Assembly (NCBI GenBank): GCA_002428985.1
Contig: DIYL01000047.1
Coordinates: 62,001 to 126,000, forward strand
Source: Anaerolineales bacterium UBA6055
GTDB lineage: Bacteria > Chloroflexota > Anaerolineae > Aggregatilineales > Phototrophicaceae
Direction: 5' to 3'
DNA length: 64,000 nucleotides
In this document: positions 43,139 to 50,567 of the stretch, one piece after another
Numbering within the stretch: the first letter of the stretch is position 1
Layout of the letters: each line of letters starts with the position of its first letter
Notes under the pieces: model-generated
The model's database searches: none
Told to the model about the DNA's origin: nothing
The model's input: only the letters and a program-made list of their open reading frames with translations
Made by a program: the position numbers and the translations under genes

Positions 43139-43522
43139 AATATGATGATTCAACGTGTACCGTCCGGTAGTATGGAACGCTTTACTGGTATTTCAATCGA
43201 ACACTTTGGTGGTGAATTCCCTGCGTGGCTGGCACCGACACAAGCGGTTGCCATCCTAATCCGTGATATACATAATGAGTACGCATTGAAAGTACGAGCG
43301 AAGTTGAAAACAACCGGATTACGCATCAAAGCTGATGTTCAAGACCGCAACATGCGCTCCAAAATCAAGCAACACCATAAGATTAATATTAAAAATCGTA
43401 CAGTGCTGATTCGCTTGCGGACAGATGAAGACCTCAGCACAATGTCATTAGACGACTTTGTCGCATTTGCCAAGGAAACTGTCAATACAAACGCACTCGA
43501 GATCCGTCCGCAAATTAAGTAG
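43139..43522 (+). pseudogene. decayed duplicate of the thrS 3' end
   Basis: From about 43139 the DNA aligns with thrS 37129-37543: GSMERF, IEHFGGEFPAWLAPTQAV, ALEIRP and other blocks are nearly unchanged. It covers motif 3 and the anticodon-binding domain. About a dozen codons around IPWLLIVGDRD are missing without a frame change, and substitutions such as RFTGISIE disrupt the core. The frame is open for 167 codons including an unrelated upstream part, but the product could not aminoacylate tRNA. Confidence 0.85.
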
Positions 43523-43555
43523 TCAATGATTCAATTGTTGATCAACTAAAAGCAC

Positions 43556-43588
43556 AAATCTCCTCAATATGTGAGGAGATTTTTATTT
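43556..43588. terminator. terminator between the thrS remnant and the small minus-strand gene
   Basis: AAATCTCCTCA and TGAGGAGATTT form a perfect 11-bp stem with a five-base loop, followed by TTTATTTT on the plus strand. On the minus strand the run is only three Ts, so it mainly serves the plus strand. Confidence 0.75.
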
Positions 43589-43594
43589 TGACGA

Positions 43595-43804
43595 TTAATG
43601 ATGACCGTTGTTGTTGGAATTGGCATTGTATCGGAATTTACGCTCGGGTGTTAGTTCGATGACATCTTGATCTATCAAAGTCCAAATAGCTTCGCGTGCT
43701 ACCACGCTGTTTAATGGTTCATTAATTTCCGTTAACAGCTCATTGATAGTTAGCGGCTCATTTTTCTTGATGAGGGCGTTTTCAAGTTTTTCAGCGAGTT
43801 TCAT
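43595..43804 (-). CDS. small helical protein, possible winged helix
   Basis: I chose the ATG at 43804 (about 69 residues), which has AAGG upstream; two in-frame starts lie 9 and 45 bases further. The sequence LAEKLENALIKKNEPLTINELLTEINEPLNSV ... AREAIWTLIDQDVIELTPERKFRY, read in parts, looks like a small winged-helix domain. It ends NNNGHH. Family not identified. Confidence 0.55.
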   Translation of the reverse strand: MKLAEKLENALIKKNEPLTINELLTEINEPLNSVVAREAIWTLIDQDVIELTPERKFRYNANSNNNGHH

Positions 43805-44096
43805 TTTCAATACCATCCTTCTTTGATTGTATTGTGCATAACTCCCCATAATATTCCCCTATTTTTGTGCAAAACATCTACATCTATATTATACATGATA
43901 TTTGATAGATATGACATTAAGAAGTTATACTGTGCTTGTTTACATTCATCATCTACTTTAGCACTAACAAACAAATTATGCTAATTTTTAAATGAAATAT
44001 TTAATCGTAATTGTAAATTTGAGTATATAATGATCATGTTTAGTATAATTTCAGATTAAAAACAACTATTGCTATTGTATAAGGATATGGTTCAGA

Positions 44097-45488
44097 ATGA
44101 ATAATTTGGAGAGAATTAGACGTATTGTTATTGAAAAAGGTGAGAATTCATTTGGCGATGATGCCGAAAGAATTTACCAATCTACTGCTTTTCGCAGGCT
44201 AGCTGGTGTTACACAAGTAATTACTGCAACAGAATCAGGTGTGTATCATAATAGATTAACACATTCAATTAAAGTTAGCCGTATGGCAAGATTGATTGCA
44301 CATAGATTAAAGGAAAAAGAAAAAAATGACAAAAAAATTCGGCAAAGAATTGCTGAGTTAGGTGGTCTTGATGTCAGTGTTGTAGAAGCTGCGTCATTAG
44401 CACATGATATTGGGCATCCCCCATTCGGACACTGTGGTGAGGATGAGTTAGATAAGTTGGTAAAGGAATATGGATACGCTAACAAAAGTGAAAAAGAGTT
44501 TGAGGAGTTGGAAGGATTTGAGGGCAACGCCCAATCGCTTAGAGTGGTAACAAAGCTTATTCCTCGCCATACTTCTCCCGATATTAAGGGGCTAAATTTG
44601 ACTCGTGCAACCCTAAATGCCTTGATGAAATATCCATGGTTGAAGCAATCTAATAATAAAAAGTATGGTGTATATAGAACAGAGTTAAAAGAATTTGAAT
44701 GGACAAGACAACCAGAAAACTTAGTTGAAAATCGGCGTACGCTGGAAGCAGAAATTATGGATTGGGCTGATGATGTTGCTTATGCCTTCCATGATTTTGA
44801 GGACTTTGTACAGGCTGAATTAATTGATTTAGGTGAAATATATTCATATCATAGTAGCTCAAAGACCAATGGTAGAACTCCTGATTTCGTACAATACATT
44901 AAGCAACATGAAACAGCGAACAATGAAGAAACATTAGAAGAGGCATTTTTAGCTTTTGTGGAATTAACACCTTTTATAGGGCCACGATCAAAAATTCTAC
45001 CGCGTAAACAAAAAAGATCTAATAACGAAGTCTTTGCATCACTTAGAGAGCAGTACATTAAATTCTTTGATGTCGACTCTAATAACGAAGACTATGTATC
45101 TCTTAAGTCAAGAAATGATATAGAAGTTTTAAAGAAGTTTACCGAATTTTACGTAATAAATAGTCGTTCCTTACAGACACAACAACATGGTTATCGTGTA
45201 GTTCTTAGGTACATCTTTGAAGCATTTTTCGAAGCAAGTGAAGAGAAAAAATACCCAGAAAACATGGATGATTTGATGAAAGCTACAATATTACCCAGAG
45301 ACTTCTGGGAATTATATTGGGAACTATATGAGGAGAATGAGTCAAATACAGAGAATTTATCCGATAAATATATTCGAGCTAGGGTTATTGCTGACTGCAT
45401 TAGTCGTATGACTGATCAAGAGGCACTTGTGATGTATGGTCGTTTATCTGGTAATGCTCCGGGGTCTGTATTTGATCGGTTGCGTTAA
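44097..45488 (+). CDS. deoxyguanosinetriphosphate triphosphohydrolase-like protein (HD domain)
   Basis: The 463-residue protein has the dGTPase opening AERIYQSTAFRRLAGVTQV and the HD motif: His56 in RLTHSIKV, His103-Asp104 in LAHDIGHPPFGH, and the distal Asp in IMDWADDVAYAFHDFED. Members remove triphosphate from dNTPs, controlling pools or starving phage. The DNA is clearly more AT-rich, with AAA/GAA/TTA codons, than the flanking genes, hinting at transfer. No defence partner lies beside it. Confidence 0.88.
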   Translation: MNNLERIRRIVIEKGENSFGDDAERIYQSTAFRRLAGVTQVITATESGVYHNRLTHSIKVSRMARLIAHRLKEKEKNDKKIRQRIAELGGLDVSVVEAASLAHDIGHPPFGHCGEDELDKLVKEYGYANKSEKEFEELEGFEGNAQSLRVVTKLIPRHTSPDIKGLNLTRATLNALMKYPWLKQSNNKKYGVYRTELKEFEWTRQPENLVENRRTLEAEIMDWADDVAYAFHDFEDFVQAELIDLGEIYSYHSSSKTNGRTPDFVQYIKQHETANNEETLEEAFLAFVELTPFIGPRSKILPRKQKRSNNEVFASLREQYIKFFDVDSNNEDYVSLKSRNDIEVLKKFTEFYVINSRSLQTQQHGYRVVLRYIFEAFFEASEEKKYPENMDDLMKATILPRDFWELYWELYEENESNTENLSDKYIRARVIADCISRMTDQEALVMYGRLSGNAPGSVFDRLR

Positions 45489-45631
45489 TTTTGAAGGGTT
45501 AAGCTCAACTTTTGTTTCCCGACAATTAAAATGTCCTCATTTGTGTTTTGCTCATCCGAATTGTAATGATTTGTCGACCGACACCGTGTATAATAAAGTA
45601 GCTGAGCTAATGATTGAGGACACTTGATAAT

Positions 45632-46699
45632 ATGTCGTGGTCGACTTTTCATACGTTTATCCGTACGCTTTCCGCGCCGACACGTCGCATCATTTCAATT
45701 TATGTGGTTGCGGTGCTGTTCTTCACTATCTTGCGGATATTAGGCATCGCGGGTGTTTGGTGGATTGATCTCGCCAATGCGTATGCGCCATACTTGTACT
45801 TGCCGATGATTGTGACCTTTCCGCTAGCTGTGTTGGTGACGCGTCAAGGCGAGAAAACACACCCACCACGATGGAGTGTGACCCTCCAAATTATCCTGAT
45901 GGCGATTGGCTTACATTGGTTTGCAGTCCCGACTATTTATATACCGGTTGATCCCCCCGAAGGTGATACATTTAAGGCCATTACTTATAATGTCTTCGGG
46001 ATGAATACGGAATTAGACGAGGCTACTGAATGGTTAATCGCATCAGATGCCGATATTATCTTCTTACAAGAAACTAGCATCGGATACGATGAACGCCTCA
46101 CGAAATTATATGATGTCTATGCTCACGAATCTCATATTGAAGGTAGTGTACGTATTTTCTCGCGTTATGAGATTGTGTCACAAGACATTATTGTAATTGA
46201 AGAAGACCCCGGACACCTTGTGCTACGGGTTGTACTCAATCAAAACGGGCGCGAAATTGCTACATATAACACACACTTTACATTACCTGTTATTGACGAA
46301 AAGCACCTACCGCTACCATCGCCTAACTTCGGCATTGATTTCGCCCTGCGCTATGAAGAGACCCGCCGGAACAAGCAAATTCGGACATTGTTAAATTTAC
46401 TACGAAGCGAACGACTCCCACATATTGTGGCAGGCGATTTTAATACCAGCGAGTCGTCACTCATTTACCGCGAGATTGATCGTCAGTTGGATGATGCGTT
46501 TCGTCAAGCTGGTGCCGGTGCTGGACATACATGGCCCGTTGCCGAAAAATTCAATTTGCCACCCATGGTTCAGCCCTTCTTACGCATCGACTATATCTGG
46601 ACTTCAGATGATTTTCGAGCTATATCGGCTGATGTTGGTCCGGCAATTGGATCAGATCATTTACCTGTGACCGCCGTTTTTGAATGGGCTAACGACTAG
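45632..46699 (+). CDS. membrane-anchored endonuclease/exonuclease/phosphatase-family protein
   Basis: Start at ATG 45632 with GAGGAC upstream, 355 residues. Three membrane segments lie in the first 110 residues (ISIYVVAVLFFTILRILGI, YLPMIVTFPLAVLV, LQIILMAIGLHWFAV). The EEP catalytic domain follows: AITYNVFGMN, IIFLQETS, VAGDFNTSES, IDYIWTS and GSDHLPVTAVF supply the metal and catalytic residues. It would be a hydrolase of phosphodiester or phosphomonoester bonds facing outside. Substrate unknown. Confidence 0.85.
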   Translation: MSWSTFHTFIRTLSAPTRRIISIYVVAVLFFTILRILGIAGVWWIDLANAYAPYLYLPMIVTFPLAVLVTRQGEKTHPPRWSVTLQIILMAIGLHWFAVPTIYIPVDPPEGDTFKAITYNVFGMNTELDEATEWLIASDADIIFLQETSIGYDERLTKLYDVYAHESHIEGSVRIFSRYEIVSQDIIVIEEDPGHLVLRVVLNQNGREIATYNTHFTLPVIDEKHLPLPSPNFGIDFALRYEETRRNKQIRTLLNLLRSERLPHIVAGDFNTSESSLIYREIDRQLDDAFRQAGAGAGHTWPVAEKFNLPPMVQPFLRIDYIWTSDDFRAISADVGPAIGSDHLPVTAVFEWAND

Positions 46700-46701
46700 A
46701 C

Positions 46702-47082
46702 TCAGTCACTACGTCCAAACGGTAGAAACGCTGCAATCAACACACTGGCATATGCCATCAATAACCATGCGGCAAAACTGGCATCAGCAGTTGGTGGCAT
46801 ATTCGGGAAGACGCTGGTGAATATCTCCGTGATAAACGCGTCCAACACCATCCCGGGTATTACCATTAATGCTGCTGCCTCAAAACGTTGTGCGTCAGAT
46901 AGTTGACGTAGCTTAAACAAAAATAGTGCCACTCCGACTAGAGCGATTACAGTCACTATCCATATAATTGCTAATACCACGATCTCGTCATCGAGGAAGA
47001 AGATATGTCCCGCAACACGAAAGACAATTGTCGCTGCCAACCAAACTGCAAAACCAAAGCCGAAGAAAAATAGACGATTCAT
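46702..47082 (-). CDS. small four-segment membrane protein (DUF5367-like)
   Basis: Start at the ATG at 47082, after AGGAAC, gives 126 residues beginning MNRLFFFGFGFAVWLAATI. A longer frame upstream has no coding character and no ribosome site. Four membrane segments are visible, with PGMVLDAFITEIF between the second and third. The family resembles DUF5367. Function unknown. Confidence 0.65.
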   Translation of the reverse strand: MNRLFFFGFGFAVWLAATIVFRVAGHIFFLDDEIVVLAIIWIVTVIALVGVALFLFKLRQLSDAQRFEAAALMVIPGMVLDAFITEIFTSVFPNMPPTADASFAAWLLMAYASVLIAAFLPFGRSD

Positions 47083-47311
47083 AGGGTGTTCCTTTCTGAA
47101 ATTCTGATTATATACCTTCCATTTTGTCCTAAAGATTCCTGCCATGTCTATGAAAAAGACTGCCAATCTCTGCCAACCCATGGATGACCTAAAATGATTC
47201 ACAAACATCTTGACATCATCCCACCGCTCGCGTAGAATATCGAACGTTGCCAATGACAGTAAACATCCTCTTGAAGTTGCATGTATGACTGTGGTATACT
47301 TCTCAAGCTAT

Positions 47312-47384
47312 GCCACCATAGCTCAATTGGCAGAGCACCTGTTTTGTAAACAGGGGGTTCTGGGTTCAAGTCCCAGTGGTGGCT
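47312..47384 (+). tRNA. tRNA-Thr (UGU)
   Basis: The acceptor stem GCCACCA/TGGTGGC, D-arm, anticodon stem CCTGT/ACAGG with loop TTTGTAA (anticodon TGT) and T-arm CTGGG-TTCAAGT-CCCAG all fold. No CCA is encoded. Confidence 0.95.
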
Positions 47385-47404
47385 CTGGTTAATAACCAAA
47401 TCGT

Positions 47405-47487
47405 GGGTCGGTGCCCGAGTGGCTAAAGGGGGCGGACTGTAACTCCGCTGGCGCAAGCCTACACTGGTTCGAATCCAGTCCGGCTCA
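47405..47487 (+). tRNA. tRNA-Tyr (GUA)
   Basis: Acceptor GGGTCGG pairs with CCGGCTC (two G-U pairs). Anticodon stem GCGGA/TCCGC has loop CTGTAAC (anticodon GTA). The long variable arm and T-arm ACTGG-TTCGAAT-CCAGT are as expected of tRNA-Tyr. Confidence 0.95.
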
Positions 47488-47492
47488 CACTA

Positions 47493-47564
47493 GCCTCCGT
47501 AGCTCAGGGGTAGAGCGCTCCCTTGGTAAGGGCGAGGTCATGAGTTCAAATCTCATCGGAGGCT
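47493..47564 (+). tRNA. tRNA-Thr (GGU)
   Basis: Acceptor GCCTCCG/CGGAGGC is perfect, and loop TTGGTAA gives anticodon GGT. The anticodon stem CTCCC/GGGCG has a mismatch at its second pair. Confidence 0.93.
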
Positions 47565-47640
47565 CTAGACCTGTTTAACAGACTGGAACATCACGTAAGA
47601 GTTCCATAATGTCTGCAGATAAAAATATAGAGGTAAAGAA

Positions 47641-47802
47641 ATGGCGAAAAAAGGACAACGCATCGTAGTCAAAATGCGTAGTACAGAAAGTGGACACATG
47701 TATATCACGCAAAAGAGTCGCCGCAACACACAAGGTCGTCTCGAATTGCGTAAATACGACCCGCTGTTGCGTAAGCATGTACTCTATCGTGAAACCAAGT
47801 AA
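47641..47802 (+). CDS. rpmG: 50S ribosomal protein L33
   Basis: The 53-residue product MAKKGQRIVVKMRSTESGHM... ends RKHVLYRETK. The GHMYITQKSRRNTQGRLELRK part is diagnostic. It has no cysteine, so it is the zinc-independent form. AGAGGTAAAGAA precedes the ATG. It sits between tRNA-Thr and tRNA-Trp, the usual place before secE. Confidence 0.95.
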   Translation: MAKKGQRIVVKMRSTESGHMYITQKSRRNTQGRLELRKYDPLLRKHVLYRETK

Positions 47803-47847
47803 CATCGCGCCACGTATAGTAATAGTGTAGGACGCGAACCGATGTAT

Positions 47848-47920
47848 AGGGGTATAGCTCAGTTGGCAGAGCGACGGTCTCCAAAACCGTAGGTCGGGAG
47901 TTCGAGACTCTCTGCCCCTG
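47848..47920 (+). tRNA. tRNA-Trp (CCA)
   Basis: Acceptor AGGGGTA/TGCCCCT, anticodon stem ACGGT/ACCGT with loop CTCCAAA, and T-arm with TTCGAGA. Located directly before secE as in many bacteria. Confidence 0.95.
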
Positions 47921-47933
47921 TCGATAAACTTGT

Positions 47934-47959
47934 AAACACCGTCCTCTGAGGCGGTGTTT
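47934..47959 (+). terminator. hairpin after tRNA-Trp
   Basis: AAACACCG pairs with CGGTGTTT, extended by CCTC/GAGG with one mismatch. Only three Ts follow, so it may be a processing or partial termination site before secE. Confidence 0.5.
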
Positions 47960-48007
47960 GCATATTAGGGCACTAATCCGGCAAAATTTTGGTCAAGGAG
48001 CAAACCA

Positions 48008-48421
48008 ATGGCGGCAGAAAACACCGTTGAACAAGAAGAGAATGCGTTAACCGAGAAAAAAGGACGGGCTACTCCCGGTCGTCGTCAACGACGTAAATCA
48101 AAAAGTGGTGGTGGTACTGCGAAGAACGAACCACAAGGTAATGCAATTACGCGCCCTATCTACTCAACAATCGATTACTTCAATAACGTACGTGGTGAGA
48201 TGCAAAAAGTGTCATGGCCTAGCCGTGAAGACACACGCCGTTTGACCATTTTATGTATTAATGTGACTATCGCATCGTCTATCTTCCTTGGTGGCTTAAG
48301 TGTGATCTTGACCCAATTTATCGAAACAGGTCTCGCACCGGGTAATGCATGGATGCTCATTGCGACTATTATCGTGATGGTTGGTGGTGCAGTCTACGCA
48401 ATCCGCAGTGGACGTTTGTAA
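48008..48421 (+). CDS. secE: preprotein translocase subunit SecE
   Basis: The 137-residue length reflects a polar, basic N-terminal extension of about 50 residues (KKGRATPGRRQRRKSK). The conserved core is YFNNVRGEMQKVSWPSREDT followed by a membrane segment; a second segment-like stretch (WMLIATIIVMVGGAVYAI) completes the C-terminus. It forms the SecYEG channel. AAGGAG precedes the start. Confidence 0.93.
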   Translation: MAAENTVEQEENALTEKKGRATPGRRQRRKSKSGGGTAKNEPQGNAITRPIYSTIDYFNNVRGEMQKVSWPSREDTRRLTILCINVTIASSIFLGGLSVILTQFIETGLAPGNAWMLIATIIVMVGGAVYAIRSGRL

Positions 48422-48472
48422 ATCGTCCTATCGGCATGTTCTAGTCTCTGTCTATAAGTAGAAGCGAATCTT

Positions 48473-49138
48473 ATGAATGACGAAATAAAGAACGACGAAG
48501 AATTAACCGATTACGATCCTGAACCTGTTTATCTCGAAGATGACGACGACGATGATGAAATTGAGGGATTGAATATTGTTTTGGATGATGGGAGTGGGTC
48601 GGCTGATAGTGAAGCTGAAAAACTCTGGTATTTCATCCATTGCTATTCTGGTTATGAGAAGAAAGTCGAACATGCGCTCCGCCAGCGTATTGATAGTATG
48701 GGGATGCAAGACCAAATTTATGATGTCATTATCCCAACTGAAGACGAGATCGAAGTAAAAGACGGTAAACGTAAGACTGTCGAAAAACGGGTCTTTCCTG
48801 GTTATGTCATGGTACAGATGAATCTGAATGAAGATTCATGGTATGTGGTACGTAACACCCCCGGTGTAACCGGTTTTGTGGGGATGGGGAATGACCCAAC
48901 ACCGCTCCGCCCTGAAGAGGTCAAGCGTATTATGGATCGCATGGACTCTGAAGATAAGGTTGTTAAAGTCGATTACAAGATCAACGAACGCGTCCGCATT
49001 GTTGGTGGACCATTCAATGACTTCCCCGGTACAGTCGCCGCCATTGATTCTGACCGTGAGAAAGTCCGCGTGATGGTAGACTTCTTCGGACGTGAAACAG
49101 CCGTTGTCCTCAGCTTCATGGAAGTTGAAAAGCTATAA
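48473..49138 (+). CDS. nusG: transcription termination/antitermination protein NusG
   Basis: The 221-residue NusG has an acidic N-terminal extension of about 50 residues (YLEDDDDDDEIEG) before the NGN domain (WYFIHCYSGYEKKVEHAL ... FPGYVMVQMNL). The C-terminal KOW domain is NERVRIVGGPFNDFPGTV. It binds RNA polymerase and couples transcription to Rho or ribosomes. It lies 51 bases after secE, as usual. Confidence 0.96.
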   Translation: MNDEIKNDEELTDYDPEPVYLEDDDDDDEIEGLNIVLDDGSGSADSEAEKLWYFIHCYSGYEKKVEHALRQRIDSMGMQDQIYDVIIPTEDEIEVKDGKRKTVEKRVFPGYVMVQMNLNEDSWYVVRNTPGVTGFVGMGNDPTPLRPEEVKRIMDRMDSEDKVVKVDYKINERVRIVGGPFNDFPGTVAAIDSDREKVRVMVDFFGRETAVVLSFMEVEKL

Positions 49139-49147
49139 CACCATACC

Positions 49148-49167
49148 GGACAACGTAGCCGTTGTCC
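49148..49167. repeat. REP-like palindrome between nusG and rplK
   Basis: GGACAACG and CGTTGTCC form a perfect 8-bp stem around TAGC, followed by CTATAA. Same type as the two elements flanking the RAYT gene. Confidence 0.75.
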
Positions 49168-49199
49168 CTATAAGTAATTGGAATATAATATAAAAACCC

Positions 49200-49228
49200 G
49201 TAGGGGCGGATCTCAGTTCCGCCCTTAC
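49200..49228. repeat. REP-like palindrome between nusG and rplK
   Basis: GTAGGGGCGGA...TTCCGCCCTTAC is nearly identical in layout to 14263-14291. It lies 32 bases after the previous element, forming a doublet. Confidence 0.75.
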
Positions 49229-49268
49229 TGATGTAAATCGAAAACAAGTATGTGAATGAGGAAACCAC

Positions 49269-49697
49269 ATGGCAAAAAAAGTCAAAGCAATTGTTAAATT
49301 GCAAATCCCAGCCGGCAAAGCCAACCCTGCACCACCAATTGGTCCAGCTTTGGCACAACACGGTATCAACTTGATGCAATTCTGTAAAGAATATAACGCG
49401 CGTACATCCAACCGTATGGGCGAAATTGTTCCAGCAGAAATCACCGTCTTCCAAGATGGATCATTCAAATTTGCGCTAAAAAGCCCACCAACCTCCTTCT
49501 TGATTAAGAAAGCAGCTGGTCTACAAAAAGCAGCGTCTAACCCTGCAACCGAGACTGTTGCTACCTTGACACAAGATCAGGTTCGTGAAATTGCACAAGC
49601 CAAAATGGCAGACATGAATGCAATCGACATCGAAGGGGCAATGCGCCAAATCGCTGGTACTGCCCGTCAGATGGGTATCAAAGTCGCAGATAGCTAA
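49269..49697 (+). CDS. rplK: 50S ribosomal protein L11
   Basis: The 142-residue protein has KLQIPAGKANPAPPIGPALAQ at the start and the C-terminal rRNA-binding domain with DMNAIDIEGAMRQIAGTARQ. GAGGAAAC precedes the ATG. It forms the base of the L7/L12 stalk. Codons show strong bias toward highly expressed forms. Confidence 0.97.
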   Translation: MAKKVKAIVKLQIPAGKANPAPPIGPALAQHGINLMQFCKEYNARTSNRMGEIVPAEITVFQDGSFKFALKSPPTSFLIKKAAGLQKAASNPATETVATLTQDQVREIAQAKMADMNAIDIEGAMRQIAGTARQMGIKVADS

Positions 49698-49722
49698 ATA
49701 GATAGAAATATGATGTTATGAT

Positions 49723-49752
49723 GTAGGGAAGAGGCACGCCTCTTCCCTACAA
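49723..49752. repeat. REP-like palindrome between rplK and rplA
   Basis: TGTAGGGAAGAGGC and GCCTCTTCCCTACA form a perfect 14-bp stem with a two-base loop. Confidence 0.8.
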
Positions 49753-49782
49753 AAACACAATCAACAAATCAGAATTATATCG

Positions 49783-49811
49783 TGGGAGGGCATTCCCGCC
49801 CGTCTACCACA
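49783..49811. repeat. REP-like palindrome before rplA
   Basis: GTGGGAGGGC...GCCCGTCTACCAC is degenerate but keeps the family core. It ends one base before the rplA ribosome site AAGGAG. Confidence 0.55.
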
Positions 49812-49824
49812 AGGAGAAATAATC

Positions 49825-50508
49825 ATGGGAAAACGTTACGTAGAAGCAACAAAAACCTTTGACCGTCAAACAGAATATCCTCTGGAAGATGCAGTTGATC
49901 TCGTATTGAACAACGCTAAAGCAAAGTTCGATGAAACCATCGAATTACACTTCCGCCTCGGCATTGACCCACGCCATAGTGATCAACAAATTCGTACAAC
50001 TGTGATGCTACCAAACGGTACCGGTAACACAGTGCGTGTATTGGCATTTGTGGACGAAGGTCAAGAAAGTGTCGCACAAGAAGCAGGCGCAGACATCATC
50101 GGTAACGATGAAGTCATCGGACAAATCCGTGATGGTTGGCTTGAATTTGACACAACCGTTGCAACCCCACCAATGATGCGTAAAATTGGTCCGATCGCAC
50201 GTATTCTTGGTCCACGTGGTTTGATGCCAAGCCCGAAAGCGGGTACAGTTGTCCCAGTTGACGACATCGCTCGTGTGATTACCGAACTTAAAGCGGGTCG
50301 TGTAGAATTCCGTAATGATAAAACTGCAAACCTGCATATTCCATGTGGTAAAGCGAGCTTTACAAGAGAAGCACTTCTCGAAAACTTGAATGCAGTCATT
50401 ACCGCAGTACAAGCACAACGCCCGGATGCTGTTAAAGGCCAATACATCAAACGTGTTGTCTTAACATCAAGCATGGGGCCGGGGGTAAAGGTCGAAGGTA
50501 TTTACTAG
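49825..50508 (+). CDS. rplA: 50S ribosomal protein L1
   Basis: The 227-residue L1 has FDETIELHFRLGIDPRHSDQ, the hinge region with GPRGLMPSPKAGTV, and the C-terminal TSSMGPGVKV. It binds 23S rRNA and, in many bacteria, its own mRNA as a repressor. AAGGAG precedes the ATG. Unlike the common order, rplJ and rplL do not follow; a terminator and a convergent gene do. Confidence 0.97.
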   Translation: MGKRYVEATKTFDRQTEYPLEDAVDLVLNNAKAKFDETIELHFRLGIDPRHSDQQIRTTVMLPNGTGNTVRVLAFVDEGQESVAQEAGADIIGNDEVIGQIRDGWLEFDTTVATPPMMRKIGPIARILGPRGLMPSPKAGTVVPVDDIARVITELKAGRVEFRNDKTANLHIPCGKASFTREALLENLNAVITAVQAQRPDAVKGQYIKRVVLTSSMGPGVKVEGIY

Positions 50509-50537
50509 GATTCCTCACCTATAGATAAGAAAAACAG

Positions 50538-50565
50538 AAGCACATCCAGACGGGTGTGCTTTTTG
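50538..50565 (+). terminator. intrinsic terminator of the ribosomal-protein operon
   Basis: AAGCACATCC pairs with GGGTGTGCTT (one G-U pair) around AGAC, followed by TTTTT. Confidence 0.85.
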
Positions 50566-50567
50566 CG

